From Lachnospiraceae bacterium (lineage in GTDB: Bacteria > Bacillota_A > Clostridia > Lachnospirales > Lachnospiraceae): 64,000 bases of DNA. Made by a program: the position numbers and the translations under genes. This document shows, piece after piece, positions 1 through 7,142 of this stretch; the first letter of the stretch is position 1; every line of letters starts with the position of its first letter. Below the pieces are notes generated by a model, which did no database searches, was not told where the DNA came from, and saw only the letters and a list, made by a program, of their open reading frames with translations. The stretch covers positions 27,762 to 91,761 of the forward strand of contig JAFQCI010000060.1 of NCBI GenBank assembly GCA_017416505.1, given 5' to 3'.

Positions 1-243
1 ATTAAGAAAGAACGTAGTGATGATTTGGGAAATGAATTATGGTATCCCATGATGCTGCAATATTTCATTCATTCTCCATATGGTGAGAAGCATGGTTATA
101 GTACTTTTGAAGATATGATAAGACACTTTAAGCATAGACAAGAATTAGAGATGCGTATTATAAGGGAAGTGATAGGTGATAAAGCAAAAATTCTTTCGGC
201 TAAGGATTGGAATATGGATGAAATGGAAACGTTAATCAACTAG
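1..243 (+). CDS. 3' end of an unidentified gene
   Basis: The reading frame is open from the first base of the window, so this is the C-terminal 80 residues of a protein that starts upstream. It is hydrophilic and helical-looking, with an Arg/Lys/Glu-rich middle (DMIRHFKHRQELEMR) and no membrane segment. I do not recognise the family. An internal TTG could be read as a start, but it has no convincing ribosome site and the frame continues upstream. It ends 75 bases before the first operator of the next gene and has no clear terminator. Confidence 0.55.
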   Translation: MKKERSDDLGNELWYPMMLQYFIHSPYGEKHGYSTFEDMIRHFKHRQELEMRIIREVIGDKAKILSAKDWNMDEMETLIN

Positions 244-318
244 GATATAAAATGTGCTATCATTTGTTATAAGATTGTACAATTTAAATCTTTAATAATA
301 GTAGAGTTGAAAATAAAA

Positions 319-384
319 ATGAAACTGCATTCATTTTATGTTTGACAAATCAAAAAATTGTCATTAAGATGAATATAGTTTCAT
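319..384 (+). promoter_or_regulatory. Promoter and twin operators of the TetR gene
   Basis: A sigma-A type promoter is visible: TTGACA at 342-347, 17 bases, then TAAGAT at 365-370. Two copies of the palindrome ATGAA-N6-TTCAT flank or overlap it, at 319-334 and 369-384; the second covers the end of the -10 box. Twin palindromes over the promoter of a tetR gene are the usual layout for autorepression, so these are probably the operators of the downstream regulator. Confidence 0.65.
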
Positions 385-410
385 TTTTTTGATTGTTAAG
401 GAGAAATTTT

Positions 411-1076
411 ATGCCAAAGGTAACAGAAGAATATATAAAAAACAAGAAAAAGATGATTGTTCGTGCGGCTTATGATTTATGTATCCAAAAAACTGTCAGC
501 ACTGTAACCATGCAGGATATTATTGATGCGACAGGGTTTAGTCAGGGTGGAATCTATAGATTTTATAAGGATATAGATGAGATTTTCAAAGATATGCTTG
601 TTGATAACAGACAAAGAGTTACTATTAAGCCACAGTTAGATGAGATATTTGCGGATGCAGAATCAGAAGATGTAAAAAGTGTATTGCACAAGGTGTTTGA
701 GTTATTGGCAGACTTTATGACAAGTGAGTTGATGGGAATTGTAAAGATTAATTTTGAATTGTCTGTTCTTTCTATGAATGCTCCATTAAGGGTAGAAAAG
801 ATATTAGGAGAAATAGAGGGAACTGGCAATTTTGAATATCTTTTTATGCTTGTTTCACAGTATTTGCAACAATGCATTATGAGTGGTGTTGTTATGCCTA
901 AGATAAGCAATGAGGAGCTTTTAACCTATCTAAGCACTACATATAACGGTATAGAAATGAGTTGCATTATTAATCATTGTTATAAGAAGCTACCCTTGAT
1001 GGAATGGTATGTGCCGAGAACACAGCTTAAAACCTTGGAAACTACATTATATTATTTATTAGGATTGGAGGATTAA
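411..1076 (+). CDS. TetR/AcrR family transcriptional regulator
   Basis: A 221-residue repressor-type protein. The N-terminal 60 residues form the TetR helix-turn-helix (about residues 27-50, with TMQDIIDATGFSQGGIYRFYKDI); the rest is the variable ligand-binding and dimerisation domain. I chose the ATG at 411 because AAGGAG lies at 398-403, eight bases upstream; a TTG 18 bases earlier would place that site inside the gene. It is followed after only 3 bases by an alpha/beta hydrolase gene, so the two form an operon. The twin ATGAA-N6-TTCAT palindromes over its promoter suggest autoregulation. The ligand cannot be told from sequence. Confidence 0.85.
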   Translation: MPKVTEEYIKNKKKMIVRAAYDLCIQKTVSTVTMQDIIDATGFSQGGIYRFYKDIDEIFKDMLVDNRQRVTIKPQLDEIFADAESEDVKSVLHKVFELLADFMTSELMGIVKINFELSVLSMNAPLRVEKILGEIEGTGNFEYLFMLVSQYLQQCIMSGVVMPKISNEELLTYLSTTYNGIEMSCIINHCYKKLPLMEWYVPRTQLKTLETTLYYLLGLED

Positions 1077-1079
1077 ATT

Positions 1080-1832
1080 ATGTTAGTACATGAATTTGTT
1101 GAGGGAAATAAGCCTAATATGGTTTTGGTACATGGAGTTCTTACACCATGGCAAATATGGATGCCACAGATTACAGTATTTAAAGAACAATACAATATAT
1201 ATGCAATTGCCCTTAATGCACATACAGAGGAGAATGCCAGCGAATTTGTTTCGGTGCCGGCAGAGGCGGAAGAGATTGTGCAGTATTTTCAAACGAAAAA
1301 TATTGATACTATAGATGTTTTATGTGGTATTTCTCTTGGTGGAAAAATTGCTCATGAAATTTGGAAGAGTAACAAGCTAAATATTCATAATCTTATTATG
1401 GACGGCGCACCTTTAGTGTCATGTCCAAGATTTGCAATCAATATTATGATAAGTAATTACAAAGCTATCATTTGCAAATCGAAAATTAGAGATAAGAAAG
1501 TGATAGAAAATTTCAAGAAAAATTTTTTGCCGGAGAAATATCTAGATAACTATCTCAAGATAGCAGATTTTATGACTGATAAATCTATAGAAAATATTGT
1601 AAACTCAGTCTTTGATGGTGGTAAGATAGAGGGTATTAAAAATCAAAGTAAAATACTTTTTATTCATGGAACTAAGGGAAATGAGGTGCTATCCAAGAAA
1701 GCTGCTAAACTTATGAAGAAATATTATCCTGAAACAGAGGTGGTTTGTTTTAAGGGAGATGCACACTGCTATAAGGCAATTTATGAGCCGGAAAAATGGA
1801 TAGAGGTTGTGGAACGGTTTTTGAATCATTGA
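1080..1832 (+). CDS. Alpha/beta hydrolase
   Basis: A 250-residue cytoplasmic alpha/beta-hydrolase-fold protein. It shows the strand beta3 oxyanion HG motif (VLVHG, about residue 15), the nucleophile elbow G-I-S-L-G-G near residue 85, and a late Asp/His region ending in GDAHCYKA, where the His is the probable catalytic base. The family includes esterases, lipases and acyl-transferring enzymes; the substrate is not predictable here. It is co-transcribed with the TetR gene upstream (3-base gap), so the enzyme may modify or detoxify the compound sensed by that regulator. That link is inference from position. Confidence 0.8.
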   Translation: MLVHEFVEGNKPNMVLVHGVLTPWQIWMPQITVFKEQYNIYAIALNAHTEENASEFVSVPAEAEEIVQYFQTKNIDTIDVLCGISLGGKIAHEIWKSNKLNIHNLIMDGAPLVSCPRFAINIMISNYKAIICKSKIRDKKVIENFKKNFLPEKYLDNYLKIADFMTDKSIENIVNSVFDGGKIEGIKNQSKILFIHGTKGNEVLSKKAAKLMKKYYPETEVVCFKGDAHCYKAIYEPEKWIEVVERFLNH

Positions 1833-1932
1833 GGTTTAATGAAACTAAGTTGCAAAATTACCTTAATTTGATTATACTATGATTAAAACTTCGAATGAAA
1901 AATTATCTAACAAATGGAAAAGGAGGTGCAAG

Positions 1933-2394
1933 GTGGACAATAATATTGTATATCATGGTAGTAACATGATTGTGGCAGAGCCTAGGATTGTGATAAATGG
2001 ACATTATAAAGACTTTGGATATGGCTTTTATTGTACCAATATCAAGAAACAGGCAAAGCGTTGGGCATTGACTAGGCGTGGAGCTTCTGTTGTAAATTCT
2101 TATGTATATACTTCGAATGAAAATTTAAAAGTATGCATTTTTTCTGAAATGACAGAGGAATGGTTGCAATTTGTAGTAGATTGTCGTCGGGGGATCGAAC
2201 ACAGTTTTGATATTGTAGAAGGCCCCATGGCAGATGACCAAATATGGGATTATGTAGAAGATTACATGGGAGGAAACATTACGAAAGCGGCCTTTTGGGA
2301 GTTGGTAAAATTCAAGTATCCAACGCATCAAATAGTATTTTGCACAGAAGACGCATTGCAAACATTGCATTTTGAAGGGAGTGAAACATTATGA
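1933..2394 (+). CDS. DUF3990 family protein (ADP-ribosyltransferase-like)
   Basis: A 153-residue protein with the DUF3990 hallmarks: an N-terminal YHGSN (about residue 7), then DFGYGFYCTN followed by KKQAKRWAL. In this family these motifs resemble the H-Y/F-E class of ADP-ribosyltransferase folds, so a NAD-using toxin-like activity is plausible but not shown. I chose the GTG at 1933 because AAGGAGG sits at 1920-1926, six bases upstream; an upstream ATG would put this site inside the gene. Its stop overlaps the next start (ATGA), indicating translational coupling to a probable partner protein. Confidence 0.7.
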   Translation: MDNNIVYHGSNMIVAEPRIVINGHYKDFGYGFYCTNIKKQAKRWALTRRGASVVNSYVYTSNENLKVCIFSEMTEEWLQFVVDCRRGIEHSFDIVEGPMADDQIWDYVEDYMGGNITKAAFWELVKFKYPTHQIVFCTEDALQTLHFEGSETL

Positions 2395-2861
2395 TAAATA
2401 TGTACTTTCCGGATGAAGAAATAAAAAGAAATGATTTATATTTTGTATGTTATATGATTGAACGTGTGGCAAGAAGGCTCAAGCAGAAGAATGTATATGT
2501 GGTAAATGCTATTGGCAAAGAAGGATTGAAGCATTTACTTAGTGTAGCCAATGTATTACATGCAGAAAATCCATTAGATGTAGAGGATGACTGGATAAAA
2601 GAATATTCTTTGGTGCAAGGAGATTTTGATATTACAGTAGTGAACAAAGAATTGGTGGATGAAGTGCCAAGTTTTACACAAATGGGTAAGGTGTATCAGA
2701 GGTTGATTATTGACACAATGCAACCAAAAGAAGATTATGTAGATGGTATAGTTCGGGTATATAATGATGAAATTTGTGACATTATAGATAATTATAATTG
2801 CAGTGCTTATTATGAGCCATCTTATGTAATTGCTCGTGCATATCAGGCTGGTGGATTTTAG
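2391..2861 (+). CDS. Conserved hypothetical protein coupled to DUF3990
   Basis: A 156-residue soluble protein starting inside the stop codon of the DUF3990 gene (ATGA overlap). The N-terminal 70 residues (YFVCYMIERVARRLKQ ... NVLHAENPLDVEDDWIKEY) loosely resemble DUF3791 proteins, small helical partners often encoded beside DUF3990. The C-terminal half, from about residue 80, looks like a second domain. By position it is a candidate antitoxin or regulatory partner of the DUF3990 protein. The family match was judged by eye and is weak; the coupling is seen directly. Confidence 0.55.
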   Translation: MINMYFPDEEIKRNDLYFVCYMIERVARRLKQKNVYVVNAIGKEGLKHLLSVANVLHAENPLDVEDDWIKEYSLVQGDFDITVVNKELVDEVPSFTQMGKVYQRLIIDTMQPKEDYVDGIVRVYNDEICDIIDNYNCSAYYEPSYVIARAYQAGGF

Positions 2862-2875
2862 AAAGGAGAAGGAAT

Positions 2876-2956
2876 ATGCTTAAATTTTTAATGTATATAA
2901 AAAAAGCAAATAGGTCAGCGACTACGCTCTATGCAACACAAAACATGTTTGTGTAG
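2876..2956 (+). CDS. Possible 26-residue small protein
   Basis: An ATG at 2876 is preceded by AAAGGAG seven bases away, as good a ribosome site as those of neighbouring genes, and opens a 26-codon frame ending in TAG. The product is basic and partly hydrophobic (MLKFLMYIKKANRS...). It overlaps the left arm of a 10-bp inverted repeat, so it could instead be a leader peptide or the remains of an eroded gene start. Confidence 0.3.
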   Translation: MLKFLMYIKKANRSATTLYATQNMFV

Positions 2957-2975
2957 CGGTTCGAGGCATAGAGCG
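2925..2975. repeat. Nested inverted repeat
   Basis: CGCTCTATGC at 2925-2934 is perfectly repeated in inverted form at 2966-2975. Inside the loop a second perfect stem occurs (ACACAAA, 5-base loop, TTTGTGT). This predicts a two-tier hairpin in RNA just before the CD3324-type gene. It has no T-run, so it is not an intrinsic terminator. Confidence 0.5.
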
Positions 2976-3077
2976 ATGAAAAGAATCGCTGTAAAATATG
3001 AAATGTGTTGCACTCAAAAGGTAAAGACAATGAATAGCTATTTAGCAGACGCATTTACTTTAGAGGGAGTGATATAC

Positions 3078-3338
3078 ATGTCATATATAAATGGAAAAGA
3101 AGTATTACCGGAGAATGTTTTGGCTGAAATTCGAAAATATTTTAGTGGCGGTTTGATTTATATTCCGAAAGCTGACGAACAAAGATGTAGCTGGGGAAGT
3201 AAGACTGCTACGAAAAGCGAGTTAGAAAAACGAAACCGGGAAATATGTGATAAGAAAAAGAAGGGTGTCAGTATTAAGCAGTTAATGGAGGAGTACCATT
3301 TGGCATATGATACCATAAAAAAGATTCTATATAGGTAA
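3078..3338 (+). CDS. CD3324 family HTH-like protein
   Basis: An 86-residue protein with the pattern of the CD3324 family of Clostridia: an N-terminal YINGKEVLPENVLAEIRKYFSGG, then LIYIPKA, then WGS, and a C-terminal helix-turn-helix-like stretch (GVSIKQLMEEYHLAYDTIKKILY). I chose the ATG at 3078 because GAGGGAGTG lies just upstream; the frame is open further upstream but that part overlaps a hairpin. Such proteins are presumed DNA-binding regulators of unknown targets. A strong terminator follows. It may belong to the DUF3990 operon. Confidence 0.7.
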   Translation: MSYINGKEVLPENVLAEIRKYFSGGLIYIPKADEQRCSWGSKTATKSELEKRNREICDKKKKGVSIKQLMEEYHLAYDTIKKILYR

Positions 3339-3343
3339 GAAAT

Positions 3344-3390
3344 AAAAAGAGATGAACGAAGGAAACAGGTGATTTCGTTCATCTCTTTTT
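3344..3390 (+). terminator. Intrinsic terminator after the CD3324-type gene
   Basis: A long stem (AAAAAGAGATGAACGAA pairing with its complement, about 13-base loop) ends in TTTTT. The A-run on the other side would let it work in both directions, although no convergent gene is present. Confidence 0.8.
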
Positions 3391-3406
3391 GTGTATCATT
3401 TTCTTT

Positions 3407-3448
3407 TATATAAATAAAACACTTTAAGTTTTGTGTTTTATTTATATA
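3407..3448. repeat. Perfect 16-bp inverted repeat
   Basis: TATATAAATAAAACAC at 3407-3422 pairs perfectly with 3433-3448 across a 10-base loop. It is AT-rich and lies between the terminator and the nucleoside phosphorylase-like gene. It could be an operator or an RNA hairpin in that gene's leader. I see no recognised riboswitch in the 190-base leader. Confidence 0.5.
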
Positions 3449-3584
3449 ATGATGTGAGTGGAAAATGCAAATTTTGCACCACAGATTTCGTGTTATAAAA
3501 TAAAAGATATACTGTGAATGCTTCAGAACTTAACTTGTTGGATTACCAACAGAAAAGAAATGATAAGAAAAGGAGAATAAAATT

Positions 3585-4337
3585 ATGAATTTAGACGATG
3601 TACTGACAGACCCTAAAAAATTAGTTCGTCTGGAATTAAAAAATGAGGGATTTGATATAGATAAAATAAATATCCCGAAAAGGGTATATTTACTGGCAGA
3701 CAGCCTTTATGATGCCATGCTTGCAAAAAACTGCGGAACATATAAATATCCTTTGGGTGGAAAGCTTTATGTATTCAATGAAAACGAAAATATTGGATTT
3801 ATAAAAGGTCATATGTGTTCGCCTGCAATTGCAACACAAGCGGAGGATTTAATCGCCGGCGGGGTAAAGGAATTGATACATATAGGATTTGCAGGTGGAT
3901 TACAACCGTATATGAAGCCTGGTGATATTGTTTTGACAGATGGAGCATATAATGACACGGCAGTTGCAAGATTATATGGATTTGATTACGATAGGATTGC
4001 ATCTTCGAAAGAATTAACAGATGAATTAAGCAGCCTGCTTAAAACAAATGAAATCCCATTCAAAAGAGGAATACATTGGACAACAGATGCGGGATACAGA
4101 GAAACCTGGGGACAGGTAGTGGAGCATAGAGAAAAAGGAGCGTTATGTGTGGAAATGGAAGGTGTAGGACTTTTTACAATCGCAAACTACAGAAATTGTG
4201 CTGCTTCCGCAATCTATGTTGTTTCAGATGTATTTGTGGAAAAAGATTGGGACTTAGGATGGGGAGAAAAGAATCTTAATGAGGCAGTGGAAAAAGTGCT
4301 GGATATGATGATCAGTACTGCGACAAAGGAAGGTTAA
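3585..4337 (+). CDS. Nucleoside phosphorylase-like protein (PNP/UDP family)
   Basis: A 250-residue member of the purine/uridine phosphorylase family (PNP_UDP_1). Visible motifs are the phosphate/ribose-binding region GFAGGLQPYMKPGDIVLTDGAYNDTA (about residues 105-130), the ribose-binding VEMEGVGLF near residue 190 and VVSDVF near residue 212. These enzymes cleave the glycosidic bond of nucleosides using phosphate. An N-terminal extension of about 30 residues is not typical of UdP/DeoD. AAAGGAG precedes the ATG. It stands alone; a fragment of repeat A lies just after the stop. The exact nucleoside cannot be assigned. Confidence 0.8.
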   Translation: MNLDDVLTDPKKLVRLELKNEGFDIDKINIPKRVYLLADSLYDAMLAKNCGTYKYPLGGKLYVFNENENIGFIKGHMCSPAIATQAEDLIAGGVKELIHIGFAGGLQPYMKPGDIVLTDGAYNDTAVARLYGFDYDRIASSKELTDELSSLLKTNEIPFKRGIHWTTDAGYRETWGQVVEHREKGALCVEMEGVGLFTIANYRNCAASAIYVVSDVFVEKDWDLGWGEKNLNEAVEKVLDMMISTATKEG

Positions 4338-4340
4338 TAT

Positions 4341-4389
4341 GCTACTTTCTCATGTTTTGTGGGGTCCCAAGGTCATGGTATCATATAAT
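4341..4389 (+). repeat. Repeat A, right-end fragment
   Basis: About 49 bases match the right third of the 195-bp repeat A (CTACTTTCTCATGTTTTG, then GGGTCCCAA, then GGTATCATAT). The left part is missing. It begins 3 bases after the stop codon of the nucleoside phosphorylase-like gene. Confidence 0.7.
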
Positions 4390-4402
4390 ACTATTTTTAA
4401 GT

Positions 4403-4446
4403 AAAAATATCGACTTTAGCCTGTGGTTAAAGCCGATATTTTTTTT
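4403..4446. terminator. Bidirectional terminator
   Basis: An imperfect stem (AAAATATCGACTTTA against TAAAGCCGATATT) is flanked by A-rich and T-rich runs. It lies between two converging genes and can serve both. Confidence 0.75.
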
Positions 4447-4476
4447 GCAGAAGGAACTTATAATAATCTATAACGA

Positions 4477-4995
4477 TTAGAAGGTTTCATAATAGACAAA
4501 ATCATTAACCGCTTTTCTATCCTTTGAATGTCTCTCAGGAGAGGATTTTACTGTATCTGCATATCCTAAAGCGATAATCGCTACCGGTTCAAGATGATCA
4601 GGGATATGAAACTCTTTTCTGATAACTGTTGGCTCAAAATACGTTAACCAGCAGGAACTAAGACCTAAATCCTCAGCCTCTAATACAATATGGTCTGCAA
4701 CGATTGTGGCATCTACGCTTACCATGTCCTTTTTGTCAAAGGGACGTACAAAAACATTGGAATGATCTCCACATACAATAATTGCCAAAGGTGCACCATG
4801 ATAGTTTACACCTCGTGATAACTTCTTTAGTCCTTCGTTACTATTTATTACTAAAAGTCTTTGTGATTGAATATTTGCTGCCGTAGGAGCTATTCGTGCA
4901 GCTTCAAGAATCTTATCTAACTTATCTTTTTCTACTGCATCTACCTTGTACTTCCTTACAGAGCAACGTTGTTTTGCTAATGATAAAAAATCCAT
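4477..4995 (-). CDS. Nitroreductase family protein
   Basis: A 172-residue FMN-dependent nitroreductase-family oxidoreductase. The N-terminus carries RCSVRKYK (FMN phosphate contact) and the middle carries EAARIAPTAANIQSQ, both standard for the family; SSCWLTYFEP and ALGYAD complete the fold. I chose the ATG at 4995, preceded by GAGGAAG; seven residues upstream lack a ribosome site. It is divergent from an HxlR regulator whose operator lies in the shared promoter region, a common pair in which electrophiles or quinones sensed by HxlR induce the reductase. Confidence 0.85.
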   Translation of the reverse strand: MDFLSLAKQRCSVRKYKVDAVEKDKLDKILEAARIAPTAANIQSQRLLVINSNEGLKKLSRGVNYHGAPLAIIVCGDHSNVFVRPFDKKDMVSVDATIVADHIVLEAEDLGLSSCWLTYFEPTVIRKEFHIPDHLEPVAIIALGYADTVKSSPERHSKDRKAVNDFVYYETF

Positions 4996-5094
4996 GATAT
5001 GCTTCCTCACTTTCAATTGGTTTTGTGATGTATTTTTGGTTGCTTTGCTTCATGAAACACGTTATAATATTACAACAATATTTCTTTTTTACAA

Positions 5095-5117
5095 GTACGC
5101 ACTTTAAAGTGATATAC
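5095..5117. promoter_or_regulatory. Candidate HxlR operator
   Basis: The shared nitroreductase/HxlR promoter region contains the perfect 12-bp palindrome CACTTTAAAGTG at 5100-5111 within a longer symmetrical stretch (GTA at one edge, TAC at the other). A half-site GTAAAGTG recurs at about 5133-5140. HxlR proteins typically bind such AT-centred dyads between divergent genes. Confidence 0.5.
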
Positions 5118-5160
5118 TACCCAAAAAGATACTGTAAAGTGGTTAGGAGGTTACTATGTT

Positions 5161-5493
5161 ATGAAACAATGTCAGTCTTTTCAGTGTCCGGTAGAAGCCA
5201 CACTTCAACTGATTGGTGGAAAATATAAATCACTTATTTTGTGGCATCTAATAGGAAAAACACTTAGATTTAATGAATTAAGCAAACTTATTACATCAGC
5301 TACTCCCAAAACGCTCACGCAACAGCTAAGGGAATTAGAAAATGATGGTCTGATTCACAGAATGGTGTACCCTGTTGTTCCCCCAAAGGTGGAATATTCA
5401 CTTACCAATTTTGGAGAAAGCATTATTCCTGTTCTTGAATCTATGTGTTCATGGGGAATGAAATATTTAGAAGAAAAAAAGAGTGGGACATAA
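5161..5493 (+). CDS. HxlR family regulator
   Basis: A 110-residue winged-helix protein: [22 protein letters not shown], then [10 protein letters not shown], the recognition helix region [17 protein letters not shown], and the wing PPKVEYSLT. Cys9, in the CPV motif, matches the redox- or electrophile-sensing cysteine of this family. AGGAGG lies 10 bases before the ATG; an out-of-frame ATG in between stops after two codons. It is divergent from the nitroreductase gene and followed by a shortened DUF4317 gene 14 bases downstream. Confidence 0.85.
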   Translation: MKQCQSFQCPVEATLQLIGGKYKSLILWHLIGKTLRFNELSKLITSATPKTLTQQLRELENDGLIHRMVYPVVPPKVEYSLTNFGESIIPVLESMCSWGMKYLEEKKSGT

Positions 5494-5507
5494 TGTTAGG
5501 AGAAAAA

Positions 5508-6131
5508 ATGATTAATCGAGAAGATATGTTGGAATTAACAAGGCGTATGACGCCGGCAAGAAGCTGTTTTGACAGAATTGCAGGAGCATATATCAATGAT
5601 TTAGGGGAAGTGGATGAAAGTTTTAATATTCATTTTGGAAAACTCTCCGGCTCTGAAAAAGCAAGAAATTTAAAATTGGCAAAGGCTATTCCTTTTGCGA
5701 AAACCAATCTACAGCTAAAGGAATATACGTTCCCTGATAAGGTAAAAGGCAAAGACAGTATGTGGCAACTGCTTCGGGGAATTCAGGAATGTGGATTAAA
5801 AAATGATGCATTGATGGAACTATTGTATGAACAGATCGCAGATGGTTACCCTGTTGATAATGAATTTGCTGTATTTGTGTTTCACGGGGTATACGATGTG
5901 CCACTAAAAGGGACAGACAAGGAAGATTTATGGGAATCAGAGGAAGTATACGATTTTATTATTTGTACGGTAAGTCCCATGAAGGCTGCATACGAGCCGG
6001 CGGAACCTGTTTTTGGATTCTTATATCCTGCATTTTGCGATAGAAGTGCAGATAAAGAAAAAATCGATATTTTTCATGCTGATTCTGAAAAGGTTCAGGA
6101 AGGTCTTATGTATAAATTGTTGGGAAAATGA
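5508..6131 (+). CDS. Truncated DUF4317 family protein
   Basis: A 207-residue protein homologous to the N-terminal 220 or so residues of the full-length DUF4317 protein at 20339-21505: RITRICG-like SCFDRIAGAYI, LSG, the EEVYDFIICTVSP motif (EEVYDFILCSICP in the paralogue) and GFLYPAFCDRSAD (GFLFPAFNDRSTD). It stops at the position matching about residue 222 of the 388-residue paralogue, and repeat B begins a few bases later, so the C-terminal half is missing, probably through insertion or deletion. AGGAG precedes the chosen ATG by five bases. DUF4317 function is unknown. Confidence 0.65.
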   Translation: MINREDMLELTRRMTPARSCFDRIAGAYINDLGEVDESFNIHFGKLSGSEKARNLKLAKAIPFAKTNLQLKEYTFPDKVKGKDSMWQLLRGIQECGLKNDALMELLYEQIADGYPVDNEFAVFVFHGVYDVPLKGTDKEDLWESEEVYDFIICTVSPMKAAYEPAEPVFGFLYPAFCDRSADKEKIDIFHADSEKVQEGLMYKLLGK

Positions 6132-6136
6132 AAATT

Positions 6137-6314
6137 TATATTAAGTGATTCAAAAGAAACAAATACATAAGCAGGTGCTTGGTCGGCCGTCGGTACTTAA
6201 TGAGCGGCTTGTCACGAATTTAACCGAGATGATGTCGTGAATTATTGAGGAGTAGTACCGCTGCGAGCCGAACGCAGCGAAAGCGTGCTTGGGTTGTTTT
6301 GTTACTTTTGAATC
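6137..6314 (+). mobile_element. Repeat B copy 1 (MITE-like)
   Basis: About 178 bp. The left end has GATTCAAAAGAAACAAA at 6147-6163 and the right end has its imperfect inverted copy at 6294-6314, so it has terminal inverted repeats. The interior carries GCAGGTGCTT, GGCCGTCGGTACTTAA and GCGAGCCGAACGCAGCGAAAG, shared with copies at 16992 and 61490. It has no coding capacity. It fills most of the 318-base gap between the truncated DUF4317 gene and the methyltransferases. Confidence 0.7.
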
Positions 6315-6320
6315 TTTATG

Positions 6321-6359
6321 AGGCAGATTACTATGAATTAGTAAGGCTGCTTTTTTTAT
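6321..6359 (+). terminator. Terminator-like hairpin
   Basis: An imperfect stem (GGCAGATTACTA against TAGTAAGGCTGC) is followed by TTTTTTT. It sits just after repeat B and would end read-through into the methyltransferase pair. Confidence 0.55.
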
Positions 6360-6368
6360 GAAAAAAGA

Positions 6369-6438
6369 TTGACAAACGATTAAATATATGATTAGATGTT
6401 CATATGATGATAAAAACGATTCGTTAGATATTCATATG
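6369..6438 (+). promoter_or_regulatory. Promoter and direct-repeat operator of methyltransferase pair
   Basis: TTGACA at 6369-6374, 17 bases, TTAGAT at 6392-6397. TTAGATGTTCATATG (6392-6406) recurs as TTAGATATTCATATG (6424-6438), 32 bp apart, about three helical turns, each preceded by ACGATT. The first copy covers the -10 box and the second runs into the ribosome site. This is a likely direct-repeat operator; the regulator is not adjacent. Confidence 0.55.
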
Positions 6439-6449
6439 GAGGGATGATA

Positions 6450-7142
6450 ATGGCTAAGGATACTACAAACAAGGGTTTTTGGGAGAAGTTTGCAAAGATA
6501 TACACCTTATTTATGTCGAAAAATGATAGGGCTTATGAGAAAATCTGTGATGTACTGAAGAATTACATAGATAAGGATAAGAAGGTATTGGAATTAGCTT
6601 GTGGGACAGGACAGATTACATTTCGTATGGCTGAAAAATCACTTTTTTGGGAAGCAACGGACTATTCCGAAAATATGGTGAAAGAAGCTGTGAAAATGAA
6701 TGGAGATAAAAATAAGAGTGAAAAAATTTCCTTCCTTGTTCAAGACGCAACGAATCTGACATATGAAGATGAAACCTTTGATGTGGTTGTAATAGCGAAT
6801 GCCCTGCATATTATGCCGGAACCCAAGAAAGCTCTTGAGGAAATACATAGAGTTCTTAAAAAAGATGGAATACTTTTCGCACCAACATTTGTATACGAAA
6901 AAGGGTATTCAAAGTTACTGATTTGGCTTATGGAAAAGGTTGGATTTAAAACCTATCATAAGTGGCAGAAAAACGAATATACGGAATATATCAGCAAAGC
7001 AGGATTTCATGTTATGGATTCGATATTAGTAAAAGGAAATCCACTTTCGGAATGTATTTTGATTGGAAGAAAAAAGAGTACATTTGACGTTTCGCAATTA
7101 TCTAAAAGTAAAAAGTTAGGAAAGGAAAGGGTAAGAATATGA
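6450..7142 (+). CDS. Class I SAM-dependent methyltransferase
   Basis: A 230-residue Methyltransf_11-type enzyme. Motif I is VLELACGTGQITFRMA (about residues 46-60), motif II is the acidic ATDYSENM, and motif post-III is FDVVVIANALHIM followed by ALEEIHRVLKKDGIL. GGAGGG lies six bases before the chosen ATG. The last 20 residues are a basic tail beyond the usual fold end. It overlaps the next methyltransferase start by ATGA. A decayed copy of its 3' part occurs at 18694-18870. The substrate is unknown; such small enzymes act on diverse metabolites. Confidence 0.85.
   Translation: MAKDTTNKGFWEKFAKIYTLFMSKNDRAYEKICDVLKNYIDKDKKVLELACGTGQITFRMAEKSLFWEATDYSENMVKEAVKMNGDKNKSEKISFLVQDATNLTYEDETFDVVVIANALHIMPEPKKALEEIHRVLKKDGILFAPTFVYEKGYSKLLIWLMEKVGFKTYHKWQKNEYTEYISKAGFHVMDSILVKGNPLSECILIGRKKSTFDVSQLSKSKKLGKERVRI

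Noticed and set aside
2931..3077. N-terminal extension of the CD3324-type protein
   Set aside because: It reads through a hairpin, has an unusual Cys-rich composition and no family match; ATG 3078 has a good ribosome site.
3400..3584. Purine riboswitch before the nucleoside phosphorylase-like gene
   Set aside because: The leader has one AT-rich dyad but no three-way junction or conserved purine aptamer core.
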